Part shown: piece by piece, positions 8,993-18,629 of the stretch
How the letters are laid out: each line of letters starts with the position of its first letter
Numbering within the stretch: position 1 is the first letter of the stretch
Origin: Lacibacter luteus
GTDB lineage: Bacteria > Bacteroidota > Bacteroidia > Chitinophagales > Chitinophagaceae
DNA: 64,000 bases
Reading direction: 5' to 3'
NCBI RefSeq assembly: GCF_004118265.1
Contig: NZ_SDHW01000001.1
Coordinates: forward strand, 682,001 to 746,000
Translations under genes and position numbers: made by a program
Notes under the pieces: generated by a model
Database searches by the model: none
The model's input: the letters and a program-made list of their open reading frames with translations, nothing else
What the model was told of the DNA's origin: nothing

Positions 8993-11098
8993 TTATTCTT
9001 CAATTTTATCCACAACCACCACCAAGTCACTCAAACTTACGGTAATGGGAATTGCTCCTAACTGCACAACTGCATTTTTACCCTTCAACTCTTTTACAAC
9101 ACCCACCTGCCGGTTCTTCATCATTTTTACTTTTACGCCGGGCTTAATTTCGCCGCCAATTTCTTTAAACTTTTCGTTGAGCTTTTTATCTTTTTTCTCT
9201 GCTACCTGTTTCTGCCGTTGATCAAACAGCAGGGCATTGATCTGTTTCATCACCTCAGCTTTATTATCACTCCGCTTCCACTCCTGCACAATAGCTTTGA
9301 GTTTGCGATCCATATCCTTGAGGTAAGCAATACGGTCTTCGGTAATTTTATTCTGCTGTTTTAATAATTCAACCTGTTGCTGATGCCGTTCTTTGTTGAG
9401 CACCTGTTCCATTTCTTTTTTCAGGCGTTCATTTTCTTTCAGCAAACGATGCAGTTCTTTTTCTTTTTTCTCGATCTGCCGCAGATCGCTTTCTGCACTG
9501 TTCAATAATTTATCTAAACGGAAATGATCTTCATCAACCAACGCTCTTGCACGATCAATGAGTTTTTTGTCGAGACCAATTCTTTCAGCAATAGCAAATG
9601 TGTACGAGCTGCCGGGTTTACCAATGATCAATCGATACAAAGGCTGTAAACTCTTTTCATCAAAACTCATAGCACCGTTAATAATACCAGGTGTATGATT
9701 GGCCATTACTTTTAAGTTGAGATAGTGTGTGGTTACAATACCCAACGAATGTTTTTTTACCAGCTCCTGCATAATTACTTCGGCAAAAGCACCACCAAGA
9801 TTAGGATCGCTACCGCTACCCAACTCATCAATAAAAAACAATGTGCGGCCATTGGCTGTTTCCATAAAATGCTTCATGTGCAACAGGTGACTGCTGTATG
9901 TACTCAAATCGTATTCGATACTTTGTGTATCGCCGATATGGATCATGATCTGTTTAAAAATCCCAAATTCACTTTCCTGATGTACAGGTACCAGCAACCC
10001 ACTCTGCACCATCAGCTGCATTAAGCCCACCGTTTTCATGGTAACCGTTTTACCACCGGCGTTTGGTCCGGATATTACCAGAATCCTGCTCTTCTCATCT
10101 AAACGGATTTGTGTTGGAATCGTTGGCTTTTGATTTTTTTTGTTGTACAGTAACAGCAATGGATGATAAGCATCTCTTAATTGAATAACAGCTTTATCTG
10201 TAAGCATAGGATAATTCGCCTGCATATCCACACCCAGCTTTGCTTTTGCACGAATAAAATCATACTCGCCTAAAATACCATGATAAGTTGTAAGTAAGGA
10301 TGCATAAACCGAAAGCTGCTGTGTAAGCTCACGCAAAATGCGATACACTTCCCTACGCTCTTCATTTTCTAAACTGAAAATATCGTTGTTCAGTTCAATG
10401 GTTTCTTCAGGTTCAACAAATACTGTACGGCGGCTTTCGCTCTCGCCATGCAATATTCCTTTTACCTGGCGCTTCTGTTCTGCAAACAAGGCCACTACTC
10501 TCCTTCCACTCAAAAACGATTCTTCAATATCGGCCACATAACCCTGCTTCTGTAATTTTTTCAACACCTTTTCAAACTCTTTCCGCAGCTCGTTCCGTTT
10601 GCGGTATAAATTCATACGGATGTTGCTCAACTCTTCACTTGCATCGTCTTTTACCATGCCGCCGCTGTCGAGCACATCATCAATCAACTCCAGAATTACT
10701 TTCTCATAATATGTACCTTCAATTACCTGCGTTAATGCAGGGTAAGCCGAACGTCGGTCGCTATCGAACCAGCGAAAAATACTTTGCATATTTTCTGCCA
10801 GCTTGCGTAGTTGCATAAACTGTTCTTCAGTAAGTACAGCACCTGCAATACTCAACAGCTTTAACTCTTTCGACAGATTGAGAATATAATCGGTGGGAAA
10901 ATATTGTCCCTGTTGCGTTATCAGCATCATTTCATAACTCTGCTGCAACTCCAGTTGTATATATTCTTTTCGGGTATGGATGCGCAGGTTCTGTGCCTTA
11001 TTTTTTGCATACTCTGTTTTGCAATGCTCAAACAACAAGGCCTTTACTTTATCAAACTCCAACTGCACTAATGCCGATTCCGGGAAAAACTTTATCAC
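8993..11098 (-). CDS. mutS2: MutS2-family DNA-binding ATPase lacking the Smr domain
   Basis: MutS2 homologue, a dimeric ABC-type ATPase that in other bacteria acts on branched DNA or on collided ribosomes. Walker A GPNAGGKT (Lys350) and Walker B LFFIDELGSGSDP are intact, followed by the THYLNLK segment. A long coiled coil (about residues 500-620) precedes a C-terminal KOW-like beta domain ending DLVVVVDKIEE. The Smr nuclease domain found at the end of typical MutS2 (about 780 residues) is absent. The frame opens with TTG at 11125, but that codon lies inside a TACCTTTG -7 promoter box, so the GTG at 11098, giving a product starting (M)IKFFPESALVQLEF, is preferred; that gives 701 residues. Confidence 0.9.
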   Translation of the reverse strand: MIKFFPESALVQLEFDKVKALLFEHCKTEYAKNKAQNLRIHTRKEYIQLELQQSYEMMLITQQGQYFPTDYILNLSKELKLLSIAGAVLTEEQFMQLRKLAENMQSIFRWFDSDRRSAYPALTQVIEGTYYEKVILELIDDVLDSGGMVKDDASEELSNIRMNLYRKRNELRKEFEKVLKKLQKQGYVADIEESFLSGRRVVALFAEQKRQVKGILHGESESRRTVFVEPEETIELNNDIFSLENEERREVYRILRELTQQLSVYASLLTTYHGILGEYDFIRAKAKLGVDMQANYPMLTDKAVIQLRDAYHPLLLLYNKKNQKPTIPTQIRLDEKSRILVISGPNAGGKTVTMKTVGLMQLMVQSGLLVPVHQESEFGIFKQIMIHIGDTQSIEYDLSTYSSHLLHMKHFMETANGRTLFFIDELGSGSDPNLGGAFAEVIMQELVKKHSLGIVTTHYLNLKVMANHTPGIINGAMSFDEKSLQPLYRLIIGKPGSSYTFAIAERIGLDKKLIDRARALVDEDHFRLDKLLNSAESDLRQIEKKEKELHRLLKENERLKKEMEQVLNKERHQQQVELLKQQNKITEDRIAYLKDMDRKLKAIVQEWKRSDNKAEVMKQINALLFDQRQKQVAEKKDKKLNEKFKEIGGEIKPGVKVKMMKNRQVGVVKELKGKNAVVQLGAIPITVSLSDLVVVVDKIEE

Positions 11099-11122
11099 AG
11101 AAAACCACTTTTTTGTTGCCGG

Positions 11123-11130
11123 CAAAGGTA
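11123..11130 (-). promoter_or_regulatory. mutS2 -7 promoter box
   Basis: TACCTTTG on the minus strand is an exact match to the Bacteroidota TAnnTTTG -7 element, 24 bp upstream of the GTG chosen as mutS2 start. It predicts a transcription start near 11116-11119, which excludes the upstream TTG as start codon. No clear -33 TTG was found. Confidence 0.55.
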
Positions 11131-11284
11131 ATTCTTCTCACCGTTCCTTGCGTCGCATGCAGACGCTTTCGGTCTGCATTCCGATATTTTATCGTCGGAA
11201 CACTTTTACAGCAATGCAGGCAGCAGCAAGGCCGTTGCATTTTGTATCGTACAGTTCATTAAATTGCTGCAAATGACCGGCTGC

Positions 11285-11866
11285 ATGAAATATCTTTTAC
11301 TCATTTTATTTTGTATACCCATTGTTACAACTGCACAAACTTCTTACGAAGATTCTGTTACTGTATTTCTGAAAAAATATGTTACCGATCACGAAGTGGT
11401 TACCGGGGCCGATAAACAAAAACTGAAGTTCTTTCCGGTAAGCAAACAGTACCGCATTACTGCAAGTTTCGAAAAAAAAGAAAACAGTGCATGGTTCTGG
11501 ATGAATACTTCGGGCAAAGAGAAAAAACAATACAGAGTGTTTGGCGTACTTTATTTTCAACTGAACGACAGCTTGCTAACGTTGCAGGTGTATCAATCAC
11601 GCAACTTATTGAGTTCGGAAAAATACAAAGACTATCTCTTTATTCCGTTTACCGATAAAACATCCGGTATAGAGAGCTATGGTGGCGGCCGCTACATTGA
11701 TCTTGTACTGTCAGACATTGTAAACAAAACCTACACAATCGATTTCAACAAAGCATACAACCCTTATTGTGCCTATACAACAGGCTATAACTGTCCTATT
11801 CCTCCGCAGGAAAATGATTTGCAGGTAGCCATTAAAGCAGGTGAAATGAATTACGGGAAGCATTAG
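11285..11866 (+). CDS. secreted DUF1684 family protein
   Basis: 193-residue exported protein. A signal peptide (MKYLLLILFCIPIVTTAQ) is followed by the DUF1684 domain. Its hallmark block is clear at the C-terminal end: YGGGRYIDL, then DFNKAYNPYCAY, then NCPIPPQENDLQVAIKAGE. The biochemical role of the family is unknown. The frame is open seven codons upstream, but the ATG at 11285 starts the signal peptide. It is divergent from mutS2, with about 190 bp between the two start codons. Confidence 0.88.
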   Translation: MKYLLLILFCIPIVTTAQTSYEDSVTVFLKKYVTDHEVVTGADKQKLKFFPVSKQYRITASFEKKENSAWFWMNTSGKEKKQYRVFGVLYFQLNDSLLTLQVYQSRNLLSSEKYKDYLFIPFTDKTSGIESYGGGRYIDLVLSDIVNKTYTIDFNKAYNPYCAYTTGYNCPIPPQENDLQVAIKAGEMNYGKH

Positions 11867-12020
11867 AAGCCGATTCTGTCGTAATACTTCTACAAAAGCG
11901 ATCCGATTCGTTAAAGCAAGTATAAAATCTGTAAATTGTCGCACAGCGTACAAACTGCTGCAATCTTTCGGCACAATTTTGAACGTAAATTGCATGTTGC
12001 GAAAAACAACAAAAAACGAT

Positions 12021-12701
12021 ATGTGGAGTAAATTTCTTTTGAGCATATTAGTAACAGCGGGATCGTTTCAGTTTTTTTCCTGTGTTACCAGCGAACCGAA
12101 TAATAAAACTATGAGCGATACTATTTCTACCGCTGCTTTTACCGGCGGTAAATCAGGCGAAGAAACAGATACAGCCACCTTTGGCGCAGGTTGTTTCTGG
12201 TGTGTGGAAGCTATTTTTCAACAGGTGGAAGGCGTATTAAAAGTGAGTAGTGGTTATTGTGGCGGCCACGTAAAAAATCCTACTTACGAAGAAGTGTGCA
12301 GCAAAACAACAGGCCATGCAGAAGTTGCACAGATCGTTTTCGATCCGAAAAAAATAAGTTATGATGAGTTGCTTGAAATTTTCTGGCAAACACACGATCC
12401 TACTACTTTAAACAGGCAGGGTAATGATGAAGGCCCCCAGTACCGCAGTGCAGTATTTTATCATAATGCAGAACAAAAACAAAAAGCAGAACATTATAAA
12501 GCAGAATTGGATAAAAGTGGCGCCTTCAGTAAACCGATTGTAACAACAATTGAGCAGTATAAAAATTACAGCGAGGCAGAAAACTATCACCAGAATTATT
12601 ACAATCTCAACAAAAACACAAATCCTTATTGCTACTACGTAATTAAGCCCAAACTGGATAAGTTTGAAAAAGTGTTTGCAAATAAAAAGAGGAAGAATTA
12701 A
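12021..12701 (+). CDS. msrA: peptide methionine-(S)-S-oxide reductase, exported form
   Basis: Reduces methionine-S-sulfoxide in proteins. The MsrA signature GAGCFWC has the catalytic Cys58 and Cys61, followed by EAIFQQVEGV, the GHAEVAQIVFDP block, and the C-terminal NYHQNYY and YCYYVIKPKLDKF motifs with a resolving-type Cys. The first 21 residues (MWSKFLLSILVTAGSFQFFS, then Cys21) look like a lipoprotein signal with a loose lipobox, so the enzyme is probably anchored in the periplasm. The start at 12021 is chosen over upstream in-frame codons because of that signal. Single gene. Confidence 0.95.
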   Translation: MWSKFLLSILVTAGSFQFFSCVTSEPNNKTMSDTISTAAFTGGKSGEETDTATFGAGCFWCVEAIFQQVEGVLKVSSGYCGGHVKNPTYEEVCSKTTGHAEVAQIVFDPKKISYDELLEIFWQTHDPTTLNRQGNDEGPQYRSAVFYHNAEQKQKAEHYKAELDKSGAFSKPIVTTIEQYKNYSEAENYHQNYYNLNKNTNPYCYYVIKPKLDKFEKVFANKKRKN

Positions 12702-12710
12702 GGGTTTATC

Positions 12711-12815
12711 GTTTCTGGTTTTTCGTTATTATTCTTGAAACTCAAATGTTCCCTTTTTTGTTACAGTACAATCGGGTGTAATTAAACCATGAACAAAAAA
12801 CTAAAAACCAGAAAC
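12711..12815. repeat. 13-bp inverted repeat pair between convergent genes
   Basis: GTTTCTGGTTTTT (12711-12723) and its exact complement (12803-12815) are 79 bp apart. They fill the space between the stop of msrA and the stop of the convergent binding-protein gene, and the right arm touches that stop codon. It could act as a large terminator stem or be a relic of an intergenic repeat. Confidence 0.6.
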
Positions 12816-14464
12816 TACTTCAACTTCACCCTCCGCAGCTCCAGCCAATTCAACGCATTGGGCCGAAAGCCTTTTACATTCGGTTGTACCAAGTGAATCA
12901 CCATATCGTACCACAAAGGCACAACAGGTGCATCCTGTACAATTAATTTATCCATTTGCTGATAAAGCTGATAACGTAACGAATCGTTTGGTTCTTTTGT
13001 CGATTGCTCATACAACACATCAAACAACGGATTTTTATAGCGTGTATAATTCGGCGGTGCCGGGTTCTTACCATAAAACACACTCAGGTAGTTTTCTGCA
13101 TCAGGATAATCGGCTATCCAGCTGCCACGAAAAAACAAAGCTTCGCTTTTACTTGTTTGTGTAAGCAGTAAACTTTTTTGTACGGCTTCTACTTTTACAT
13201 TCAACCCAATATCCTGCAACTGCCGGGCAATATAACTTCCAAGATCGGCATAGATAGGAATGGTGAGCAACTTTATTTCAGGCACATCTTTTCCGTTTCC
13301 AAAACCTGCCTGCTGCAACAATGCTTTTGCTTTTTGCGGATTGTAGGTATAACCATGCACAGCAGCAGTATCAAAACTTGGTAAGCCCATTGGTATAAAT
13401 CCGCTTTCTGCTGCGGTACCAATGGAGTTACGTAAGTACAGCATCATCTTTCGGCGGTCGAATCCATAATTAATTGCCTGCCGTATTGCTTTTAATTTCA
13501 AAGGTGAATTCTTCACCAATGGATTCGTTGAATCGACCAATATACCAATGTATTCGATATTGAGATAAGGATGTTTGTTCAACACAATTTTTCCTTTCCA
13601 GCTATCACGCAACTCTCCTTTCTTGCTCAACACTTCATCTTTAAACGATGCATCAATATCATTAATAAAATGCAGGTTGCCTTGCCGGAACTCCATAAAC
13701 TCACTCGCCTTACTGTCGAGAAAACTCACTTTCACGCCATCAACATAAGGCAAACGTTTACCTGTACTGTCGGTTTCAAAATAATTCGGGTTGCGTTCAA
13801 GCACAAGCGCCTGCCCTTCTTCCCATGCTTTAAAACGAAAAGGACCGCTGCCACATGGATTGCGTCGAAAATCAACGCCATATTTTTCTACTACTTCTTT
13901 CGGTACAACAGAGCAATACACATTACTCAGCACACCCAATATCTGCACAAATGGTTTTTGTAAGTTGATGCGAAAAGTTGTATCGTTCAATGCTTCAAAA
14001 CCTTTTACGGAATCGATGCGGTTGTTAAAGATCCATGCACCGGGGCTTGCTGTATTTTTATCCATCAACCGTTGAAAACTGTACACAACATCCGCTGCAA
14101 CAAGTTTTCGTCCCCGTCCATTTGCAAAAGCTGCATTGTCATGAAAGAACACATCGTTACGTAAATGGAATGTAATCTGCAAACGGTTTGCACTGATATC
14201 CCAACTCTTTGCAACCGATGGAACAACATGCAGCTGATCATCTGTTTCAACCAATGTGCTGTAAAGCTGATGTGTTACCCAAATAACCGATTGGCTTTTT
14301 GCAAATGCAGGATCGAGAGAACTGACACCGCTAACTTCGTTATACTTGAAAAAATTCGCATCGTTCTCCCTGCGTTTACCGCAGGATATAAACAGCAGTA
14401 CAACACTTAAACAGCCCATTAGTGTATGCAGAAAGTTGATTTGTATATTTTCCGTTCTGTACAT
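12815..14464 (-). CDS. ABC-type oligopeptide/dipeptide-binding lipoprotein (SBP family 5)
   Basis: 549-residue extracytoplasmic solute-binding protein of the DppA/OppA type. The N-terminus has a lipobox (VVLLFISCG), so it is membrane anchored. Family blocks visible: NEVSGVSSLDPAFAKSQ near the N-terminus, DVVYSFQRL, NPCGSGPFRFKAWEEG, NPLFDVLYEQSTKEPND, and PVVPLWYDMVIHLV near the end. It should bind peptides or a similar ligand, and ligand identity cannot be read. No permease or ATPase genes lie next to it in the window, so any transporter partners are elsewhere, or the protein works alone, as several OppA homologues do. Confidence 0.9.
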   Translation of the reverse strand: MYRTENIQINFLHTLMGCLSVVLLFISCGKRRENDANFFKYNEVSGVSSLDPAFAKSQSVIWVTHQLYSTLVETDDQLHVVPSVAKSWDISANRLQITFHLRNDVFFHDNAAFANGRGRKLVAADVVYSFQRLMDKNTASPGAWIFNNRIDSVKGFEALNDTTFRINLQKPFVQILGVLSNVYCSVVPKEVVEKYGVDFRRNPCGSGPFRFKAWEEGQALVLERNPNYFETDSTGKRLPYVDGVKVSFLDSKASEFMEFRQGNLHFINDIDASFKDEVLSKKGELRDSWKGKIVLNKHPYLNIEYIGILVDSTNPLVKNSPLKLKAIRQAINYGFDRRKMMLYLRNSIGTAAESGFIPMGLPSFDTAAVHGYTYNPQKAKALLQQAGFGNGKDVPEIKLLTIPIYADLGSYIARQLQDIGLNVKVEAVQKSLLLTQTSKSEALFFRGSWIADYPDAENYLSVFYGKNPAPPNYTRYKNPLFDVLYEQSTKEPNDSLRYQLYQQMDKLIVQDAPVVPLWYDMVIHLVQPNVKGFRPNALNWLELRRVKLK

Positions 14465-14502
14465 AAATATTTCCTGCTAAATTTAGCCTCAAATATTTCC
14501 CG

Positions 14503-16206
14503 GTGAAAAAAAATCATTTGCTTCTGTCCCTCTTAACCTGTTTTACAGTTTTTTCAACAGCCAATGCCCAGTTAATGCAAAACGAAACATCGTTTACACG
14601 ACAGGATACCTTGCGTGGCAGCATAACCCCTGGTCGTGTTTGGTGGGATGTAGTGAAGTACGATCTGGATGTAACACCCAACTTCGATAAGTTTACATTA
14701 ACCGGCACAACAGTTATAACGTTTCGTTTGGTAAAAAAGCCAGGCAAACAAATGCAGATCGATCTGCAGGACCCAATGATCATCGACAGTGCAATTCTTA
14801 ACGGTACAAAAATGAATTTCCGCAGAGATGGCCATGCATGGTTTATTGATATAGCAAAAGGTCGTCTTCCGAAATCTGCAACATCAGCAACAGGTGTGCA
14901 TCAGTTACGCATCGTTTATCATGGCGTACCGAAGCCTGCCCTGCGTGCACCATGGGATGGCGGTGTTGTGTGGAAAAAAGACAAGAATGGCAACCCATGG
15001 ATCAACGTTGCCTGCCAGGGTTTAGGGGCAAGTGTTTGGTGGCCTTGTAAAGATCACCAAAGTGATGAGCCGGATAATGGCGTAACCATCAGCGTTACTA
15101 CTCCCGATACATTAATGAATGTTTCGAACGGACGTTTACAAAATGTAAGTAATGACGGTAAAGGTCATAAAACATGGACATGGGCTGTTACGCAACCCAT
15201 CAACCTGTATAACGTAACGATGAACGTGGGCAAGTATGTACATTTCAGCGATACGTTGCAAGGCGAAAAAGGAAAACTCGATCTTGATTATTATGTACTC
15301 GATTACAATCTTGATAAAGCAAAAAAACAATTTGAACAGGTAAAACCAATGCTGCGTGCGTTTGAATATTGGTTTGGTCCTTATCCATTTTATGAAGATG
15401 GTTACAAGCTTGTAGAAAGTCATCACCTTGGAATGGAACACCAAAGTGCTGTTGCTTATGGCAATGAATATATGAATGGTTATAAAGGAAACGATTTAAG
15501 CGGCTCAGGCTGGGGAAAAAAATTCGACTTCATCATCATTCATGAAAGCGGACATGAGTGGTATGGCAACAACATCAGCAGTAAAGACATTGCTGATATG
15601 TGGGTGCATGAAGGTTTTACCAATTACAGCGAAACCTTGTACACCGACTATCTTTATGGTGAAGAGGCAGGCAATGCCTATCTGCAGGGCATTCGCAGAA
15701 ACATCCGTAACGACCGCCCCATAATTGGCAAATACAATTTGAATAATGAAGGAAGTGGTGACATGTATCCAAAAGCGGCAAACATGCTGCACATGGTTCG
15801 GCAGATCATTGGCGACAAAAGCACCTTCCGTTTGTTGCTGCGTGATATGAATGAAAAGTATTACCACAAAACAGTTACTTCTGCTGAGATAGAAGATTTC
15901 ATTTCGAAACGTACAGGTTATAATCTTTCAAAAATGTTCGATCAATACCTGCGTACAACGCAGGTGCCAACACTGGAATATTATTTAAGTACAGAAAATG
16001 CTTCGCAGATTTTGTATTACCGCTGGAGTAATTGTGTAAAAGGTTTTAATATGCCTGTTCGTTTACCCGGTAACAGCAACGGTAAATATGGTTTATTGCT
16101 GGCTACTGAAAACTGGCAACAGGTACGCACCAATTTCAAAGAGGGCGAAGACATCGGTAATCTGATGGATAAGAATTTTTATGTAAACTATAAGAAGGTA
16201 AAATAG
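14503..16206 (+). CDS. secreted M1-family zinc aminopeptidase
   Basis: 567 residues with a Sec signal peptide (ends near NAQ at residue 23). The N-terminal beta domain (about 45-250) is followed by a thermolysin-like catalytic domain. Zinc motif HESGH at 347-351 with the third ligand Glu370 in HEGFTNYSE, the spacing of M1 (HExxH-18-E). The exopeptidase signature normally written GAMEN appears as GMEHQ, a variant seen in some Bacteroidota members. It is expected to remove N-terminal residues from peptides in the periplasm. The start codon is GTG. It is divergent from the peptide-binding lipoprotein gene, with 38 bp between starts, so the two promoters overlap. Confidence 0.93.
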   Translation: MKKNHLLLSLLTCFTVFSTANAQLMQNETSFTRQDTLRGSITPGRVWWDVVKYDLDVTPNFDKFTLTGTTVITFRLVKKPGKQMQIDLQDPMIIDSAILNGTKMNFRRDGHAWFIDIAKGRLPKSATSATGVHQLRIVYHGVPKPALRAPWDGGVVWKKDKNGNPWINVACQGLGASVWWPCKDHQSDEPDNGVTISVTTPDTLMNVSNGRLQNVSNDGKGHKTWTWAVTQPINLYNVTMNVGKYVHFSDTLQGEKGKLDLDYYVLDYNLDKAKKQFEQVKPMLRAFEYWFGPYPFYEDGYKLVESHHLGMEHQSAVAYGNEYMNGYKGNDLSGSGWGKKFDFIIIHESGHEWYGNNISSKDIADMWVHEGFTNYSETLYTDYLYGEEAGNAYLQGIRRNIRNDRPIIGKYNLNNEGSGDMYPKAANMLHMVRQIIGDKSTFRLLLRDMNEKYYHKTVTSAEIEDFISKRTGYNLSKMFDQYLRTTQVPTLEYYLSTENASQILYYRWSNCVKGFNMPVRLPGNSNGKYGLLLATENWQQVRTNFKEGEDIGNLMDKNFYVNYKKVK

Positions 16207-16300
16207 TTGAAAGGCGTAAGGTATAGGGTTAAAGGAAAGCCTTATACCTTTGACCTTCTTCCATAAAACTTTTCACCTTTAACCATCTACCTTAAACTAA

Positions 16301-17812
16301 ATGGGACAAATCAGGAAACAAGCCATCCTATCCAGTATCGTCATTTACATTGGCTTCTTTGTTGGCTTTATTAATACCTGGTTTTTCATCCGCAGTGGCG
16401 AACATGCGTTTACTCCGGAACAATACGGTTTAACCCGTTTATTTTTTGATATTGGTCAGTTGATGTATGCAGTATCGGCATTTGGTGTGGTTGCTGTTGT
16501 ATACAAATTCTTTCCGTATTACAAAGACAATCTGCAGAAGAAAGAAAACGACCTGTACAGCTGGTTGTTATTGATTCCGATGCTGGGTTTTATCTTAGTC
16601 ATTGCAGGCGGACTTTTATTTGAACCACTGATCGTTCGAAAGTTCAGTTACCGCTCTCCTATTTTCGTTACATATTACCACTGGACGTTTCTATTTGGCT
16701 TTGGCACATTGTTGTTTTCGATACTCGAAAGTTTTGCGTGGACTTATCAAAAAACCATTTACTCCAACTTTTTACGGGAAACAGGTTTGCGTTTGCTTAC
16801 TCTGTTACTGGTGATGCTCTTCTTTTTTAATCTGGTTGAATTTGATGGCTTCATCAAGTTGTTCTCGTTGATGTTTATTGTGATTGCTCTTTTCCTTTTG
16901 TTTTACCTGAAACGTGGAGGCGATTTACATTTCACCTTTAAACAAAGCCGTGTTACCAAAAAGTTTAAATGGAAAATGGTTGCGCTATCGAGCTATGTAT
17001 ATGGCGGCTCACTTATCATGATTCTTTCGCAGGTGGCAGACAGCATTATCATTTCCAGTGTAAGTGAAAACGGCATTAAAGACACCGGCGTATACAATCT
17101 TTCGTCGTACATCGCCAATCTTATACAGGTGCCGCAACGCAGCATTGTAGCTGTTACTATTGCAGCTTTATCTATTGCCTGGAAGAATAAAAATTTAAAA
17201 GAAATTGAACGGCTGTATAAACGCACATCCATCAATCTGTTACTGCTTGGCTTGTTTATATTTCTTGGTGTGTGGCTGAATGTGGAAGATGCATTCGATC
17301 TGTTGAAAATACAAGGCGATTACAAAGCCGGGCTGATGGTGGTATTTGTATTGGGCATTACCAAACTCATCGATGCGGGTACAGGTGTAAATGGTCAGAT
17401 CATTGCAACATCTGTTCATTGGCGCTTTGAATTTTTCACCGGTGTAATATTGATTCTTCTCATACTTCCGTTAAACTATTTGTTGATCAAAGAGTACGGC
17501 ATAGTAGGCAGTGCGTATGCTAACCTCATTTCCTTTGTTATTTACAATGCTATACGTTATGTGTTCCTGTTGCGGAAATATAACCTGCAACCGTTCAGCA
17601 GCAAAACCATTCTTGCGCTTGTAACAGGAGCTGCAGCCTATTTCATCAGTTACTATTTGTTTAACAGCATGAACGGATGGACAGGTGTTTTTCTGCGTAG
17701 CAGTTTATTCAGCATCATCTTTGTTGCAGCCGTGTTTGCATTAAAACTTACACCCGATGCATTGCAGTTGGTGGAGGTGGTGAAGAAACGATTTGGGAAG
17801 AAAGGTGAATAG
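16301..17812 (+). CDS. oligosaccharide/lipopolysaccharide flippase (MOP superfamily)
   Basis: 503-residue integral membrane protein with about 12-14 hydrophobic helices spread along its length and short charged loops. It starts MGQIRKQAILSSIVIYIGF, typical of Wzx/RfbX-like members of the MOP exporter superfamily, with conserved GLTRLFFDIG and GIVGSAYANLISF segments. Family members flip lipid-linked sugars across the inner membrane. No glycosyltransferase genes are adjacent, so the substrate is unknown. It follows the M1 peptidase gene after 94 bp that hold an imperfect inverted repeat (AAGGTATA and its complement near 16220-16250). Confidence 0.87.
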   Translation: MGQIRKQAILSSIVIYIGFFVGFINTWFFIRSGEHAFTPEQYGLTRLFFDIGQLMYAVSAFGVVAVVYKFFPYYKDNLQKKENDLYSWLLLIPMLGFILVIAGGLLFEPLIVRKFSYRSPIFVTYYHWTFLFGFGTLLFSILESFAWTYQKTIYSNFLRETGLRLLTLLLVMLFFFNLVEFDGFIKLFSLMFIVIALFLLFYLKRGGDLHFTFKQSRVTKKFKWKMVALSSYVYGGSLIMILSQVADSIIISSVSENGIKDTGVYNLSSYIANLIQVPQRSIVAVTIAALSIAWKNKNLKEIERLYKRTSINLLLLGLFIFLGVWLNVEDAFDLLKIQGDYKAGLMVVFVLGITKLIDAGTGVNGQIIATSVHWRFEFFTGVILILLILPLNYLLIKEYGIVGSAYANLISFVIYNAIRYVFLLRKYNLQPFSSKTILALVTGAAAYFISYYLFNSMNGWTGVFLRSSLFSIIFVAAVFALKLTPDALQLVEVVKKRFGKKGE

Positions 17813-17874
17813 TCAATTGTGAATGGTGAATAATCAACACGCTTCATACATCCTAAATTCTATATCTTACATCT

Positions 17875-18588
17875 TTAGAATTTCTTCAAATCATTCAACG
17901 TCACCCTTCCTTCGTAAATAGCTTTGCCAACAATTACACCCGTGCAACCGATATTCGCCAGTTCATCTAAATCGCTCATAGAACTTACACCGCCGCTGGC
18001 AATAAAATGAAGTTGAGGGAATTTCTGCAGAATATTTTTATAGAGTTCGGTTGAGGGACCTTCAAGGCGACCATCTTTACTTACATCCGTACAGAAGATC
18101 TGCTGCACACCATGATTGATGTATTTCTCAATAAAATCGTAGATCCAGATATCAGTTGTTTCCAACCAGCCACCTACAGCTATCTTTTCATTCTTTACAT
18201 CAGCACCCAATAAAAACTTAGCAGCACCAAACTGTTGCAACCATGAAACAAATGTTGTTTCATCTTTCACAGCAATACTGCCCACTGTTGCCAATGCAGC
18301 ACCGGAGTTGAACACAATGTTTACATCTTCTGCTTTTTTAATACCGCCACCGAAATCAATCACCAGCGATGTTTTTGCTGCAATTGTTTCCAGCACTTTC
18401 CAGTTTTTAACAGCACCTGCTTTTGCGCCATCCAGATCAACGAGATGCAAACGCTGTAAGCCGGCATCTTCAAATTCCTTTGCAACTTCTAAAGGGTGTT
18501 CGTTGTAAATTTTCTTTTGAGAATAATCACCCTCTGTTAATCTCACACATTTTCCATCTATAATATCGATGGCTGGAATTATTTGCAT
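17875..18588 (-). CDS. hisA: phosphoribosylformimino-AICAR ribotide isomerase (HisA)
   Basis: Histidine biosynthesis isomerase with a (beta/alpha)8 barrel, 237 residues. It opens MQIIPAIDIIDGKCVRL, with the catalytic Asp of PAIDI. The second catalytic Asp is in FCTDVSKDG, and phosphate-binding loops are in DFGGGIK and IASGGVSS. A TTG two codons upstream is in frame, but ATG 18588 matches the family start. It is the second gene of a hisH-hisA pair (42 bp gap) at the tail of the trp locus; hisF and the other his genes are not in the window. Confidence 0.95.
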   Translation of the reverse strand: MQIIPAIDIIDGKCVRLTEGDYSQKKIYNEHPLEVAKEFEDAGLQRLHLVDLDGAKAGAVKNWKVLETIAAKTSLVIDFGGGIKKAEDVNIVFNSGAALATVGSIAVKDETTFVSWLQQFGAAKFLLGADVKNEKIAVGGWLETTDIWIYDFIEKYINHGVQQIFCTDVSKDGRLEGPSTELYKNILQKFPQLHFIASGGVSSMSDLDELANIGCTGVIVGKAIYEGRVTLNDLKKF

Positions 18589-18629
18589 TATCAATAATCA
18601 ATTAAAAAATTATCAATTCGAAAATCACT

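Noticed and set aside
12815-14464. Part of an oligopeptide ABC transporter operon
   Set aside because: No permease or ATPase gene is next to it on either side; only the binding protein can be supported.
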